From Prevotella scopos JCM 17725 (GTDB lineage Bacteria > Bacteroidota > Bacteroidia > Bacteroidales > Bacteroidaceae), in NCBI RefSeq assembly GCF_018127785.1, contig NZ_CP072390.1:1364001-1428000 (forward strand): 64,000 bases of DNA, written 5' to 3'. The translations under genes and the position numbers were made by a program. Below the pieces are notes generated by a model. It was not told the origin of the DNA. It saw nothing but the letters and a program-made list of their open reading frames with translations, and did not search any database. Shown here in pieces: positions 43,198 to 53,930 of this stretch. Numbering within the stretch: position 1 is the stretch's first letter; every line of letters starts with the position of its first letter.

Positions 43198-45129
43198 TCA
43201 TTCTATTTGCTGACGAGGCGGTAAAGATACTCGCGAATTACGTACGGTTGCACTCGTCTTACGTGGTGCAAGGCGGAATATATCATTCTTATCCTTAGGT
43301 CGTGCATCATCGAAAAGTTCAAAGCGAGGCAGTGTCAACTTGTCTGGTGGTATCTGTGTCATTGGACTAATAACGCCATTCGACTTCGACATCCATATCT
43401 TCTGTAGCTTTCGAACAGGTGAGATAAACATCCTGAGGGTATCGGTTTCGGTATAATTATGCCCGATAAGCGTACTATCTTTATCGGTATGATAGAAGAC
43501 AACTTCCACATTTCCCCAAGCATCAACACGACGAATAGCACCATTGACAAAGTCGGCACGCATATCCTTAGAGGATATCTGATTATAGTATTTGGCTTCA
43601 GGAAGCTTTTCAATAGAGAAAGCATTGCCATACACAAACGCCTGACGGATGGTTGAGTCGTTCATATATGCCTTAATAGAATCGCCCACCAACTGACGTG
43701 TACCACTCCACACGATAGGGTAATCATACATCGTTAGGCATGAATCCTTTGTATTGGCCACCATAAAGCCACATACAGCCTGCACGTCTGTACGATAAGC
43801 ACGAACATTGTTCACGCCATATATCTCACGATACATCTGTGGAGTATTCATATGAAAAGCTTTCATACTAATGGTATCAGCATGAACATAGAGCGTGTCA
43901 CCTTGTGAGAAGTCCTTAGCTACAGGACCAGGATTACCACCAAAGGCTATCGCTGCAGAGTCAGTATAATGTAAGTAGTCACCATAGAAAGCATGCTTCC
44001 CCTTATAATCGATATAGTAAACATTGCCTTCACCTGTTCCCTCGTGCGTATTACTATTATAGGTAAGGTCACGCCCTGTCACTGTGCGCTGCTTTAACTT
44101 ATCCACAATCTTCACATTTCCACGTCCTGAGCTATAACCCGTCTTCGCATTATAAGTCACCTCATTACCTGTAATAACACGCTGTGCCTTACGATCATCA
44201 ATCTTAACATTGCCACGTGCATTGCTATGTCCCGTCTTCTCATTATAGAAAACATCCTGACCAATGATCGTACGATTGTTTGCTTTATCTACAATCTTTA
44301 CATTACCATGACCTTCAGCATCACCATTAGAACTATTGTAGATAATATTATCGCCTTCAACATCCTGCTTTGGGGAAGTGATAGTAGAGCGTCCATTAAG
44401 TTCCATCTGGTCGGTCTTGCTATTATAAGTACCATCATTGGTATGTACAACTTCGCCCTTAGTAGTCTTGATAACCGACTTACCAATAACATGAACAAGA
44501 CCCGTTTCAGTGTTACCATGCGCTTCAGGTGTTGTAATACGATACTTAGGCGTAAACATGACGACATTACCAAAGAAGTTAGCATCGTGAGTCTCCGTAT
44601 TGTAATCACCTTGATCAGCAACAACCGTGTTGCCATTGTAAACCAATGTACCACGTCCACCAAAATAGTTTGCAACCTTTGAAGCTGTATTATAATCCAA
44701 ACTATCACAACGAAGAGACCTACCAGGCTCTCTTACGACTACCTTCCCACGTGCATGAACCATCTGAGCAAAGCCATCATAATGTAGGCGTTGACAATCA
44801 AGATTCACACCACCTGGGCGAGTAATGTGTACACGGCTAAAAGCCTTGAACCAGTTTGACTTCTCATTAAAGTAAGCACTGTCGCACTTAAGCGTCATTC
44901 CCTTATAACGGAAACGAACATCGCCTTTTGCAATCATCACATCAGGCATTTCCAACTGGTTATGACGCAGATTATCAGCATGGTCAATATAGAACTTATC
45001 TCCCTTCTTCTCCGTTACATTCTGTGCCCGAAGTGACTGGGATTGCCATAGCCCAAACAGGCATAGAATCATAGTTATTAAGATTCTATGCCCGCAAAAT
45101 ATATCTTTATACTTGTTGCTTATTATCAT
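43198..45129 (-). CDS. OstA/LptA-like envelope protein with tandem LptA-type repeats
   Basis: This 643-residue protein has a signal or anchor segment (ILITMILCLFGLWQSQSLRAQ). From about residue 50 a long run of beta-strand pairs follows the OstA/LptA pattern (VMIAKGDVRFRYKGMTLKCD, VHARGKVVVREPGRSLRCD, NFFGNVVMFTPKYRITTPEA). Between about 255 and 385 lie four tandem units of about 31 residues with core GNVKI-(V/D)-D...G-x-(D/E)-x-x-YN. OstA-like proteins carry or insert LPS across the periplasm; the repeat count suggests an elongated beta-taco. The C-terminal part (DTISMKAFHMNTPQMYREI onward) is not LptD-like barrel sequence as far as can be seen. It overlaps the SurA-like gene by 4 bases. Confidence 0.85.
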   Translation of the reverse strand: MIISNKYKDIFCGHRILITMILCLFGLWQSQSLRAQNVTEKKGDKFYIDHADNLRHNQLEMPDVMIAKGDVRFRYKGMTLKCDSAYFNEKSNWFKAFSRVHITRPGGVNLDCQRLHYDGFAQMVHARGKVVVREPGRSLRCDSLDYNTASKVANYFGGRGTLVYNGNTVVADQGDYNTETHDANFFGNVVMFTPKYRITTPEAHGNTETGLVHVIGKSVIKTTKGEVVHTNDGTYNSKTDQMELNGRSTITSPKQDVEGDNIIYNSSNGDAEGHGNVKIVDKANNRTIIGQDVFYNEKTGHSNARGNVKIDDRKAQRVITGNEVTYNAKTGYSSGRGNVKIVDKLKQRTVTGRDLTYNSNTHEGTGEGNVYYIDYKGKHAFYGDYLHYTDSAAIAFGGNPGPVAKDFSQGDTLYVHADTISMKAFHMNTPQMYREIYGVNNVRAYRTDVQAVCGFMVANTKDSCLTMYDYPIVWSGTRQLVGDSIKAYMNDSTIRQAFVYGNAFSIEKLPEAKYYNQISSKDMRADFVNGAIRRVDAWGNVEVVFYHTDKDSTLIGHNYTETDTLRMFISPVRKLQKIWMSKSNGVISPMTQIPPDKLTLPRFELFDDARPKDKNDIFRLAPRKTSATVRNSRVSLPPRQQIE

Positions 45130-46568
45130 TTAAACCAACCTTCGTATTGGAACTTACAATTTCTATAACGAGGATTAATCCTCACATAGGTTTCCTTTAC
45201 CTTCTTTACAACCCAATCATGGAGAACCTCTTTTCTGCGTTTAGCTGTCACGATGTCACGCATAGCTTGGAAATCTTCTGTTATCGTTGCCCTATGTTCT
45301 GGTACACGAGCCTTCAACTTCACAACAGCACATACAACTTTTCCACGAGCATTCACCATCTGGAAAGGTTGTGAGATCTCATCAACCTTCATTGTATCAA
45401 CGACGCGAGCCACCTCTGTTGGCAGATCCTTCATCTTAAAACGTGAGGTGCGAGCGTTCTCTGTTGAGTTAACCATCAATCCGTGGTTATTCTTCGTGTC
45501 TTTATCATCAGAAAGATAAGCCGTAGCATCCTCAAAGGTAAACTTACCATTCCTGATGTCTTTCCCAATAGAATCCAAACGCTCCTTAGCAGCATCAATA
45601 GAAGCCAATGAAACATTTGGCTTCAGAAGAATATGCCGAACGTTTACCTTATCGCCACGACGGTCAATAAGCTGTATGATATGATAACCAAATTCGCTCT
45701 CAACAACCTTTGAGACCTTCTTTGGGTCAGTAAGATTAAAAGCCGCTGCTGCAAAAGCTGGGTCGAGCATACCACGTCCCATGTAACCTAACTCACCACC
45801 CTGACGAGCAGAACCTGGATCCTCAGAGTAAAGACGAGCCAAGGTTGCAAAAGAAGTCTCGCCCTTCGTAATACGATCAGTATAGTCACGCAATTGATTC
45901 TTAATACGATTTACCTCCTCCGGCTCAACCTTTGGAGTCTGTGTAAGAATCTCCACTTCAACCGTTGTAGGAATCATTGGAATACTATCCACTGGCAACT
46001 TCTTAAAGTATTCACGAACCTCAGCTGGCGAAACCTTCACGTCGCTCACCAATTTCTCTTGCATCTTCTGTACAAGTTGACGATTCTTATAATCATCATG
46101 CAGGTCTTGACGAATCTGCGTCATACTCTTGTTCTGGAATTCCTCAAGCTTTTCCTTTGAACCAATTTGTGGTAAAGAAATCCAATAGTTTATCTGCTGA
46201 TCTACACCTTGTGCGATCTCCGATTCAGTTACCTCAATACTATCGATGGCAGCCTGATGTAGGAAAAGTTTCTGAACGGCAATCTGTTCTGGCAGAATAC
46301 ATTCGGGATCGCCATCCCACTTCATTCCTTCAGCTTCACCTTGTAGCTTCATAATCTCCACCTCAGACTTCAAGATAGGCTCATCACCTACAACCCAGAT
46401 AACCTCATCAACAACACTATTTGGCTTATCTACTGCTGCAAACTCTGTCTTCACTGTATCAGTCAGAGCAACGGGACCACTTGTGCGGAACGCACCAGCA
46501 CGCAACCCCATTGCTGTAAGAACTGTACCTGCGAACAGGACTATTGACTTTCCTTTATTTATCTTCAT
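45126..46568 (-). CDS. surA: SurA-like periplasmic peptidyl-prolyl isomerase
   Basis: This 480-residue protein has an N-terminal signal-like segment (IVLFAGTVLTAMGLRAGAF). A SurA N-terminal chaperone domain follows (DEVIWVVGDEPILKSEVEIMKLQ...EQIAVQKLFLHQAAIDSI). The first parvulin domain contains SFATLARLYSEDPGSARQGGELGYMG and FGYHIIQLIDRRGDKVNVRHILLK, and a second, more degenerate parvulin-like stretch spans about 325-420. SurA proteins escort unfolded barrel proteins to the Bam complex. Translational overlap with the OstA-like gene links outer-membrane protein folding with LPS export. The symbol is given by analogy. Confidence 0.88.
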   Translation of the reverse strand: MKINKGKSIVLFAGTVLTAMGLRAGAFRTSGPVALTDTVKTEFAAVDKPNSVVDEVIWVVGDEPILKSEVEIMKLQGEAEGMKWDGDPECILPEQIAVQKLFLHQAAIDSIEVTESEIAQGVDQQINYWISLPQIGSKEKLEEFQNKSMTQIRQDLHDDYKNRQLVQKMQEKLVSDVKVSPAEVREYFKKLPVDSIPMIPTTVEVEILTQTPKVEPEEVNRIKNQLRDYTDRITKGETSFATLARLYSEDPGSARQGGELGYMGRGMLDPAFAAAAFNLTDPKKVSKVVESEFGYHIIQLIDRRGDKVNVRHILLKPNVSLASIDAAKERLDSIGKDIRNGKFTFEDATAYLSDDKDTKNNHGLMVNSTENARTSRFKMKDLPTEVARVVDTMKVDEISQPFQMVNARGKVVCAVVKLKARVPEHRATITEDFQAMRDIVTAKRRKEVLHDWVVKKVKETYVRINPRYRNCKFQYEGWFK

Positions 46569-46585
46569 TGAAATGCTTTATTATC

Positions 46586-48010
46586 TTAATGCTTATTGAC
46601 TGTTGAAAGAACCTTCTTGTCAACAACTACTTTATACTTCTTGCGCAATGCTTCAATCCATGCTTTTTCAAGTTCCTCCTGATAATTAGAGACGACGATT
46701 TCGCGCACATCTTCCATTCCCTCTGGAGCCTTGATTTTCTTACCGAACACGGCATCAATTGGGTAACCTGCTACAGGTTTTACAGTCGTCTTCTCACCGA
46801 AGACATCACGATCTACCAATGCGTTATCACCTTTTTTAAAGAGTCCCTTCTCTACGCGAATACGAATGGTATTGTCAGCATTGAACTTATCACGCAATTT
46901 CTCTGCCCACTGATTGAAAGGAACATTCTTCACACATGCCTTCACTGCATCCACATCTTCTTTCGTTTTCACATGATAGGCAATACCTTTAAAACGTGGT
47001 TCAGTCCACTTATATTGTTTCTTATGCTTGCGGAAATAAGCCTCGAGTGCTTTTTCGTCCTTAGCAGCCTTATCCCACACCTCGCGATTGCTCATCTCAA
47101 TCATTAGCAAACCATCATGATACTCTCGGATAAGATTCTTCATGCTTGCATCTTCCTCCTCTAGCGAAGCGAGTTTTTTATCTAACAACTGATTCGGTGT
47201 AATCGTCTTTCCTTCACTTTTTGCAAGAGAGTCAAGCTTCTGGTCGATAATCTGCTCACGCAATCCTCGCATCTCGATATACTGCATGATATCTGGACGT
47301 AGCGTATCATACGTTGGAAAACTCTCACGGCCACCCATCTTAATGATATGATAACCGAAAGGAGATAGTACAGGAGCACTTACCTCACCTGGCTTCAAAG
47401 CAAATAAAGCCTTCTCAAACTCCGGTACAGTCTGCCCTCTCTGTAGATGTTGCAACTCACCGCCATTCATAGCAGAATTAATATCTGTGGAATATTTCCT
47501 TGCGAGTTGAGCAAAATCAGCCCCACCTTTAAGGACGCTATAAATAGAATCAGCTAACTGCTTTGCTGCCTCTTGAGCCTCTTTCCCTGCATTCTGGTTT
47601 ATTCCGATAAGGATATGTGCACAATTCCACATACCACCATTAGCCTCTACCTGCTGTTGTGCTTCACGATAAAGTCTATGACCTTCAGCCTCAACGTCAG
47701 CATCAGTGATAAAGGTTGGACGTACCTGCTGGTTACGATAACTTAGGAACTCCTTTTTAAAAGAGCTAAGTGTATCAAGGTGCGCATCAAGAGCAGCTTG
47801 AACTTTTAGTTTGTAATTGATAAAGAGGTCAACATATTCATCTACACTCTTTTTATCAATCACGCCTTCGGTATTGTTCTTATTATACGAATACTCAAAT
47901 TCAGAACGGCTCACTGGCAGCCCATTGATGGTCATTATTATAGGGTCAGACTGCCCATATGCCATTGTTGTAGATAGCAGTAGAACTGACAAAAACGCTT
48001 TGAATTTCAT
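46586..48010 (-). CDS. PpiC-type periplasmic peptidyl-prolyl isomerase
   Basis: This 474-residue protein has signal peptide SVLLLSTTMAYGQ. An N-terminal helical domain (NGLPVSRSEFEYSYNKNNTE...YVDLFINYKLKVQAALDAHL) precedes a clear parvulin domain: CAHILIGINQNAG, then GGADFAQLARKYSTDINSAMNGGELQHLQRGQ, then GYHIIKMGGRE. A second half (about 270-474) is probably chaperone-like with a degenerate second parvulin. It lies 17 bases upstream of the SurA-like gene, so two paralogous PPIases are made together, a recurrent arrangement in Bacteroidota. Its clients are presumably outer-membrane proteins. Confidence 0.9.
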   Translation of the reverse strand: MKFKAFLSVLLLSTTMAYGQSDPIIMTINGLPVSRSEFEYSYNKNNTEGVIDKKSVDEYVDLFINYKLKVQAALDAHLDTLSSFKKEFLSYRNQQVRPTFITDADVEAEGHRLYREAQQQVEANGGMWNCAHILIGINQNAGKEAQEAAKQLADSIYSVLKGGADFAQLARKYSTDINSAMNGGELQHLQRGQTVPEFEKALFALKPGEVSAPVLSPFGYHIIKMGGRESFPTYDTLRPDIMQYIEMRGLREQIIDQKLDSLAKSEGKTITPNQLLDKKLASLEEEDASMKNLIREYHDGLLMIEMSNREVWDKAAKDEKALEAYFRKHKKQYKWTEPRFKGIAYHVKTKEDVDAVKACVKNVPFNQWAEKLRDKFNADNTIRIRVEKGLFKKGDNALVDRDVFGEKTTVKPVAGYPIDAVFGKKIKAPEGMEDVREIVVSNYQEELEKAWIEALRKKYKVVVDKKVLSTVNKH

Positions 48011-48082
48011 TGTTATTATTTTAACGCAGGGACCCTCTCCCCTGAAAACAAGGAAGAGGGCGGATTACTTGTCGTCTATTTA

Positions 48083-49576
<1,494 letters not shown>

Positions 49577-49594
49577 TTAGAAATTTATTGCATG

Positions 49595-49602
49595 CAAATT
49601 TA
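49595..49602 (-). promoter_or_regulatory. -7 box of guaB
   Basis: Minus-strand TAAATTTG, 28 bases before the ATG. Confidence 0.75.
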
Positions 49603-49827
49603 GCAATTAAATATCAAACAGACTGGCTTTTTCCGGTTTTTCTCACACCTTATTAAAAGTATTTAATATTTATTCTTTGACATGTTCCCTACTTTTCGTC
49701 CATGACGGTAAAATAACCAGCAAGAATTCATTTTTTACAAAAGCTAACATATCGGCAATAACAACCTTATTATCAGCCAATAACAAGCACATACAGTTTA
49801 TATCAATGAGTGAATAGAATTTATCTG

Positions 49828-49858
49828 TTGTAGCAGATTGAGAAACTCACTAACTTTG
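49828..49858 (+). promoter_or_regulatory. Promoter of dps (-33 TTG and -7 box)
   Basis: TTG at 49828-49830 and TAACTTTG at 49851-49858, with a 20-base spacer, match the Bacteroidota -33/-7 layout. The predicted start of transcription is near 49865, which bounds where the dps start codon can lie. Confidence 0.75.
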
Positions 49859-49890
49859 CACTCGTAAACAAGAAACAACAACTTAAAAAC

Positions 49891-50388
49891 ATATTAAAGA
49901 CGAGAACATTAGATTTATTAGGATTAGACGAGAAGAAGGTACAGAACGTAGTAAACGAGCTTTCAGTTTTACTGGCAGACTTTCAAGTATTCTACAGCAA
50001 TCTCCGCAATTTCCACTGGAACGTAAAGGGACATGGTTTCTTTGTATTGCATAGCAAGTATGAGGAACTCTACAACGATGCTGCAGAGAAGGTTGATGAG
50101 GTAGCAGAGCGAATCCTTCAGTTAGGCAGCACTCCAGAGAGCCGCTTCAGTGAATATCTAAAGGTCACAGAAATCAAAGAGGCTGACGTTGTTAGTTGCA
50201 GCAAAGAGGCAGTTAATTTACTCTTAGACTACTATAAGACACTGATTGCACGTGAGCGTAGAATCATCGAACTAGCTTCTGATGCACACGATGATACAAC
50301 CGTTTCATTGGTAAGCGACTTCCTCAAAGAGCAGGAAAAGACAGTTTGGATGCTCGTTGCTACAAAGTCACAGAGCTGCGCAGAATAA
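49891..50388 (+). CDS. dps: Dps family ferritin-like DNA-protection protein, apparent ATA start
   Basis: This is a complete Dps/ferritin-like protein of about 165 residues. The ferroxidase region reads FYSNLRNFHWNVKGHGFFVLHSKYEELY (broken here over about 32-60), followed by DAAEKVDEVAERI and the closing helices ERRIIELASDAHDD and FLKEQEKTVWMLV. Dps oxidises iron with H2O2 and coats DNA. Between the promoter and residue 52 no in-frame ATG, GTG or TTG exists; the first TTG (50047) would remove the essential ferroxidase His. The most upstream suitable table-11 start is ATA at 49891, giving ILKTRTLDLLGLDEKK, which aligns with the usual start MKTL-type of relatives. The start could instead reflect a mutation or sequencing error. 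Confidence 0.88.
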   Translation: MLKTRTLDLLGLDEKKVQNVVNELSVLLADFQVFYSNLRNFHWNVKGHGFFVLHSKYEELYNDAAEKVDEVAERILQLGSTPESRFSEYLKVTEIKEADVVSCSKEAVNLLLDYYKTLIARERRIIELASDAHDDTTVSLVSDFLKEQEKTVWMLVATKSQSCAE

Positions 50389-50411
50389 TACAAAAACATT
50401 ATAAATAGCCA

Positions 50412-50531
50412 AGAGGCTGAATCAGAAGTAGAAATGCACGCCATAGGCATTTGTCAAAAGGTTTAATCGAAGAATTGACTAAACTCGTACCACTCTTCAT
50501 TAATCACTGACCACTTTCTGATTCAGCCTCT
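50412..50531 (+). terminator. Long-loop inverted repeat downstream of dps
   Basis: AGAGGCTGAATCAGAA (50412-50427) pairs perfectly with TTCTGATTCAGCCTCT (50516-50531), with an 88-base loop and TTTATTGATTT behind it. It may terminate dps; the loop is unusually large. Confidence 0.6.
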
Positions 50532-50681
50532 TTATTGATTTAGCTACATGGAAAACAAAAAAATATCTTAAGAACTTTCTGGTAAACACTTCCCATGTTA
50601 GCTTGCCATCATCGTCTTAAAATATTCGTTATACTGACCATTAGCGTTCTATATTCCCATCTTCAGATAACATATTATTGC

Positions 50682-50742
50682 TCCGCACATATCGTGCTAA
50701 CGCTCCGCACACGTCGTGTTGTTGGTAAACACCATTAGTGCT
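50682..50742. repeat. 22-base-period dyad array (CCGCAC/CGTG words)
   Basis: GTG starts at 50694, 50716 and 50738, and GCAC at 50685 and 50707, all in 22-base steps. Dyad centres fall at 50691, 50702 and 50713. Confidence 0.8.
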
Positions 50743-50807
50743 GAGTGCTAAACACCTTGCAATATATTGCCGAAACGAACTCTACTTGCTACTTTTCACC
50801 AGCGAAA

Positions 50808-51119
50808 CTATCCTACCACTAAAGCAAAACGAAGTCCTAAAGCATTCGCAATCTGCATAAAAGTAGAAAGTTGCATATCACTGTTTCCACGCTCAATATT
50901 CGAGATATACTCTCGCTTCTTACCTATCTTATCCGCCAACTGTTGCTGCGTCATCTTCTGCTGCTTGCGCTGTTCCTTTAGCAGTTCTGCATAATAGTAA
51001 GCCTTGGCACGTGCCTCAAACTCTTCCCGTTCAGGCGATCCAGGCTCCCCATATTTCTCTGTTAAGCGTTCAGAAGAGGTGCGTAACTTTGCTAACTTAT
51101 TTTCATCTAACTTTATCAT
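50808..51119 (-). CDS. higA: HigA-type XRE antitoxin
   Basis: This 103-residue protein has an N-terminal charged helix (IKLDENKLAKLRTSSERLTEKYG) and a C-terminal XRE helix-turn-helix (KMTQQQLADKIGKKREYISNIERGNSDMQLSTFMQIANALGLR, shown in pieces over about 52-98). It would bind its own promoter and neutralise the toxin coded 3 bases upstream. The toxin-first order is typical of higBA. An XRE-only regulator is possible, but the pairing makes antitoxin likely. Confidence 0.88.
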   Translation of the reverse strand: MIKLDENKLAKLRTSSERLTEKYGEPGSPEREEFEARAKAYYYAELLKEQRKQQKMTQQQLADKIGKKREYISNIERGNSDMQLSTFMQIANALGLRFALVVG

Positions 51120-51122
51120 ATC

Positions 51123-51473
51123 TTATTCCTCCATATAATTTTCCAACAATCTATAAGCCTTGCTTATCTCACGTTTATATTGTTTCGTATCTTTCTTCAA
51201 AAAAGAATTAAGATACAAGATCTTTGTTGCTTGCATAAAACTGGTAGCATTCACCGCAAACAGAATTGTGCGATACTCATTACTACCCAAGGAAATACGT
51301 GCCTCATAAAGGTCTGTATTCTCTAAATGCTTCACATAATTCTTCTTTACGACATCTTGTGTCTTGATAATATGCTCCACATAATCGTATTTCTCTTTAG
51401 TTTTTGAATCCAAGCCTGCATAATAGGCTTCATACTCTGGTGAGTAGATGACTTCTCTTACAACTTTATCCAT
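51123..51473 (-). CDS. higB: HigB/RelE-type toxin
   Basis: This 116-residue protein starts at MDKVVREVIYSP; a TTG two codons upstream is also in frame. The RelE/ParE (phage Gp49-like) fold is indicated by YEARISLGSNEYRTILFAVNATSF and the basic tail LNSFLKKDTKQYKREISKAYRLLENY. These toxins cleave mRNA on the ribosome. The antitoxin gene follows 3 bases later. A CAAAGGTA box overlaps the start (51477-51484), so the message may be nearly leaderless, or another promoter is used. Confidence 0.9.
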   Translation of the reverse strand: MDKVVREVIYSPEYEAYYAGLDSKTKEKYDYVEHIIKTQDVVKKNYVKHLENTDLYEARISLGSNEYRTILFAVNATSFMQATKILYLNSFLKKDTKQYKREISKAYRLLENYMEE

Positions 51474-51627
51474 AAGCAAAGGTAATAAATAGATTACATA
51501 TATACAAATAAATGGAATAAATTAATTACATTATTAAGATTTATAAAGGAGTTGCGACTAACAATAAATAGATTAAGACTCAGAGGTTTGCTTTCAGTTT
51601 GTAGATTAAAAGGATTTCGGTTATAGA

Positions 51628-51660
51628 CTGTAGGGATACACAAATCGTGTATCCCTACAG
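51628..51660. terminator. GTAGGGATACAC palindrome downstream of recQ
   Basis: CTGTAGGGATACAC and GTGTATCCCTACAG form a 14-base stem with five-base loop, 39 bases past the recQ stop. Its core is the same as the terminator at 39492-39523. Confidence 0.7.
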
Positions 51661-51698
51661 ATAAAGAGCTATACACCCATTAATAATGATGTGTTGTA

Positions 51699-53882
51699 TT
51701 AGTTAGCCATCTCTGACAAGAACTTAATGCGTACAAGACGAATTTCTTCTTCGCTATAGTCACTATCAAGCTCTTCCATAGCAGCATCGAGGCTATCAGT
51801 CTCGCTTTCCATAAAGTAATCATAAATATCATCTACCTGATCCTCATCATACACATCTTCTAGGAAGTAGTCGATATTGAGTTTTGTTCCACTATATACG
51901 ATTTCTTCTATCTTTGTCAGCAAATCATCAAAGTCAAGGCCTTCAGCTAATGCAATATCATCAAGTGGTAACTTACGATCAATACTTTGGATAATCTTAA
52001 CCTTCTGTATAGACTTCTTAGCCACCGTCCTAACTCGTAACTCTTCTGGACGTTCAATATTATTCTCCTCACAATGCTGCTTTATCAACTCAAGGAATTC
52101 CTTTCCGTAACGTTTTGCCTTACCAGCACCGACACCTTGGATATTCTGTAATTCTTGTTCGTTGATAGGATACATCATAGCCATCTGTTCCAATGAGACA
52201 TCCTGGAAGATGACGTAAGGAGGAATCTCCAACTTATGTGCAATCTTCTTGCGGAGGTTCTTCAACATAGAGAAGAGTTCTGGATCAAGAACTGCCGTAC
52301 CCATCATTGGGTCTTCATCCTCATCTTCCTCTCTGAACTCGGTATCCATAACTATCATAAACGATTCTGGAGATTTCAAGAATCGTTTACCAGCAGCAGT
52401 AAGTTTTAGTAAACCATAGTTTTCAACATCCTTTTTCAGATAACCTGCCAAGAGTGCTTGACGTATCACAGGATTCCAAATCTTAGGATTCTCATCCTCG
52501 CCCTCTCCAAAGTCGTCCAACTCATCATGCTTATGATCTTTCTGATCATCAGTAGCCCTACCGCGCACAAAATCGATAACATACTCTTGCCGGAAGTTCT
52601 CTTTCAATGTCTTCACAGCTTGAAGAACGACGAGAAGTTGCTTCTGAGCTTCTATCTTTGTCTTTGGATGCAAACAATTGTCACACATTGAGCAGTTACA
52701 TTTTGGATAGCCTTCACCAAAGTAATGTAACAGCATCTTACGGCGGCAGACAGATGATTCTGCATAGGCTTCGGTCTCTTGTAACAATTGACGACCGATA
52801 TCTTGCTCAGCAACAGGCTTTCCCTCCATAAACTTCTCCAGTTTATTAAGGTCTTTTTTAGAATAGAACACAACACAGATGCCTTCTTCTCCATCACGTC
52901 CTGCTCGTCCTGTTTCCTGATAATAGCCTTCAAGGCTCTTCGGAATATCATAGTGGATGACAAATCGTACGTCTGGTTTGTCAATACCCATACCAAAGGC
53001 TATCGTTGCCACAATAATATCCAACTCTTCCATGAGAAAGTCGTCCTGTGTCTTAGAGCGTGTCTCAGAATCGAGTCCTGCGTGATAAGGAGCAGCCTTA
53101 ATATCATTAGCTTGCAAGATAGCAGCTAACTCTTCCACCTTCTTACGTGAAAGACAATAGATGATACCACTCTTGCCTGTATGCTGTTTGATAAACTTGA
53201 TAATCTGCTTATTCGTATCGTCATCACCCTTCTTCGGACGTACCTCATAATAAAGGTTTGGACGATTAAAAGAGCTTTTGAACTCGGCACAATCCTCAAT
53301 ACCTAAGCTACGTACAATATCCGTACGCACCTTATCAGTAGCCGTTGCTGTCAAAGCAATGACAGGAGCAGTGCCAATCGTTTCGATAGCACAACGAATC
53401 TTACGATACTCTGGTCGGAAATCATGTCCCCACTCCGAGATACAATGTGCCTCATCGATGGCGTAGAAACTAATCTTGACTGACTTCAGGAACTCCATAT
53501 TCTCCTCCTTATTCAAAGACTCTGGAGCAACATAGAGCAGTTTTGTACGACCTGAAACGATATCTGAACGAACCTTATCAATTTCTGCTTTCTTCAACGA
53601 TGAGTTGAGATAATGTGCCACACCATTTTCCTCGCTGATTCCATTGATGACATCCACTTGGTTCTTCATCAATGCAATGAGCGGAGAAACGACAATTGCC
53701 GTTCCTTCCATAATTAATGAGGGAAGCTGATAGCAAAGACTCTTGCCACCACCAGTTGGCATCAATACGAAAGTATCATGTCCGGCAAGAAGATTACGAA
53801 TAATTGCTTCCTGGTCGCCTTTGAACTTATCAAAGCCAAAGTAGTGTTTTAGTTTTTCGGTAAGATTGACTTCTTGTGTCAT
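51699..53882 (-). CDS. recQ: ATP-dependent DNA helicase RecQ
   Basis: This 727-residue 3'-5' helicase for recombination and replication repair has Walker A MPTGGGKSLCYQLP, the DEAH box YAIDEAHCISEWGHDFRPEY and motif VI QETGRAGRDG. The RecQ-C zinc site is CNCSMCDNC, followed by a winged helix. An HRDC domain starts about 545 (LFSMLKNLRKKIAHKLEIPPYVIFQD). A further C-terminal region (about 635-727, with acidic stretches) is longer than in E. coli RecQ (about 609 residues) and is usual in Bacteroidota. No promoter box is evident; clpX's terminator lies just upstream. Confidence 0.95.
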   Translation of the reverse strand: MTQEVNLTEKLKHYFGFDKFKGDQEAIIRNLLAGHDTFVLMPTGGGKSLCYQLPSLIMEGTAIVVSPLIALMKNQVDVINGISEENGVAHYLNSSLKKAEIDKVRSDIVSGRTKLLYVAPESLNKEENMEFLKSVKISFYAIDEAHCISEWGHDFRPEYRKIRCAIETIGTAPVIALTATATDKVRTDIVRSLGIEDCAEFKSSFNRPNLYYEVRPKKGDDDTNKQIIKFIKQHTGKSGIIYCLSRKKVEELAAILQANDIKAAPYHAGLDSETRSKTQDDFLMEELDIIVATIAFGMGIDKPDVRFVIHYDIPKSLEGYYQETGRAGRDGEEGICVVFYSKKDLNKLEKFMEGKPVAEQDIGRQLLQETEAYAESSVCRRKMLLHYFGEGYPKCNCSMCDNCLHPKTKIEAQKQLLVVLQAVKTLKENFRQEYVIDFVRGRATDDQKDHKHDELDDFGEGEDENPKIWNPVIRQALLAGYLKKDVENYGLLKLTAAGKRFLKSPESFMIVMDTEFREEDEDEDPMMGTAVLDPELFSMLKNLRKKIAHKLEIPPYVIFQDVSLEQMAMMYPINEQELQNIQGVGAGKAKRYGKEFLELIKQHCEENNIERPEELRVRTVAKKSIQKVKIIQSIDRKLPLDDIALAEGLDFDDLLTKIEEIVYSGTKLNIDYFLEDVYDEDQVDDIYDYFMESETDSLDAAMEELDSDYSEEEIRLVRIKFLSEMAN

Positions 53883-53930
53883 GTTAATAGCTGGATATAT
53901 TCCGATCCTTTACGGTTCTGTAGAAATAAC

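Larger units (their letters stand above)
50389..50807. other. 419-base gap between convergent dps and higA
   Basis: It contains the long-loop hairpin behind dps (50412-50531) and a 22-base-period array (50682-50742). No gene was recognised. Confidence 0.65.

Noticed and set aside
50047..50388. Dps starting at TTG 50047
   Set aside because: It would delete the first helix and the ferroxidase His/Trp region, while the open frame continues upstream with clear Dps sequence.
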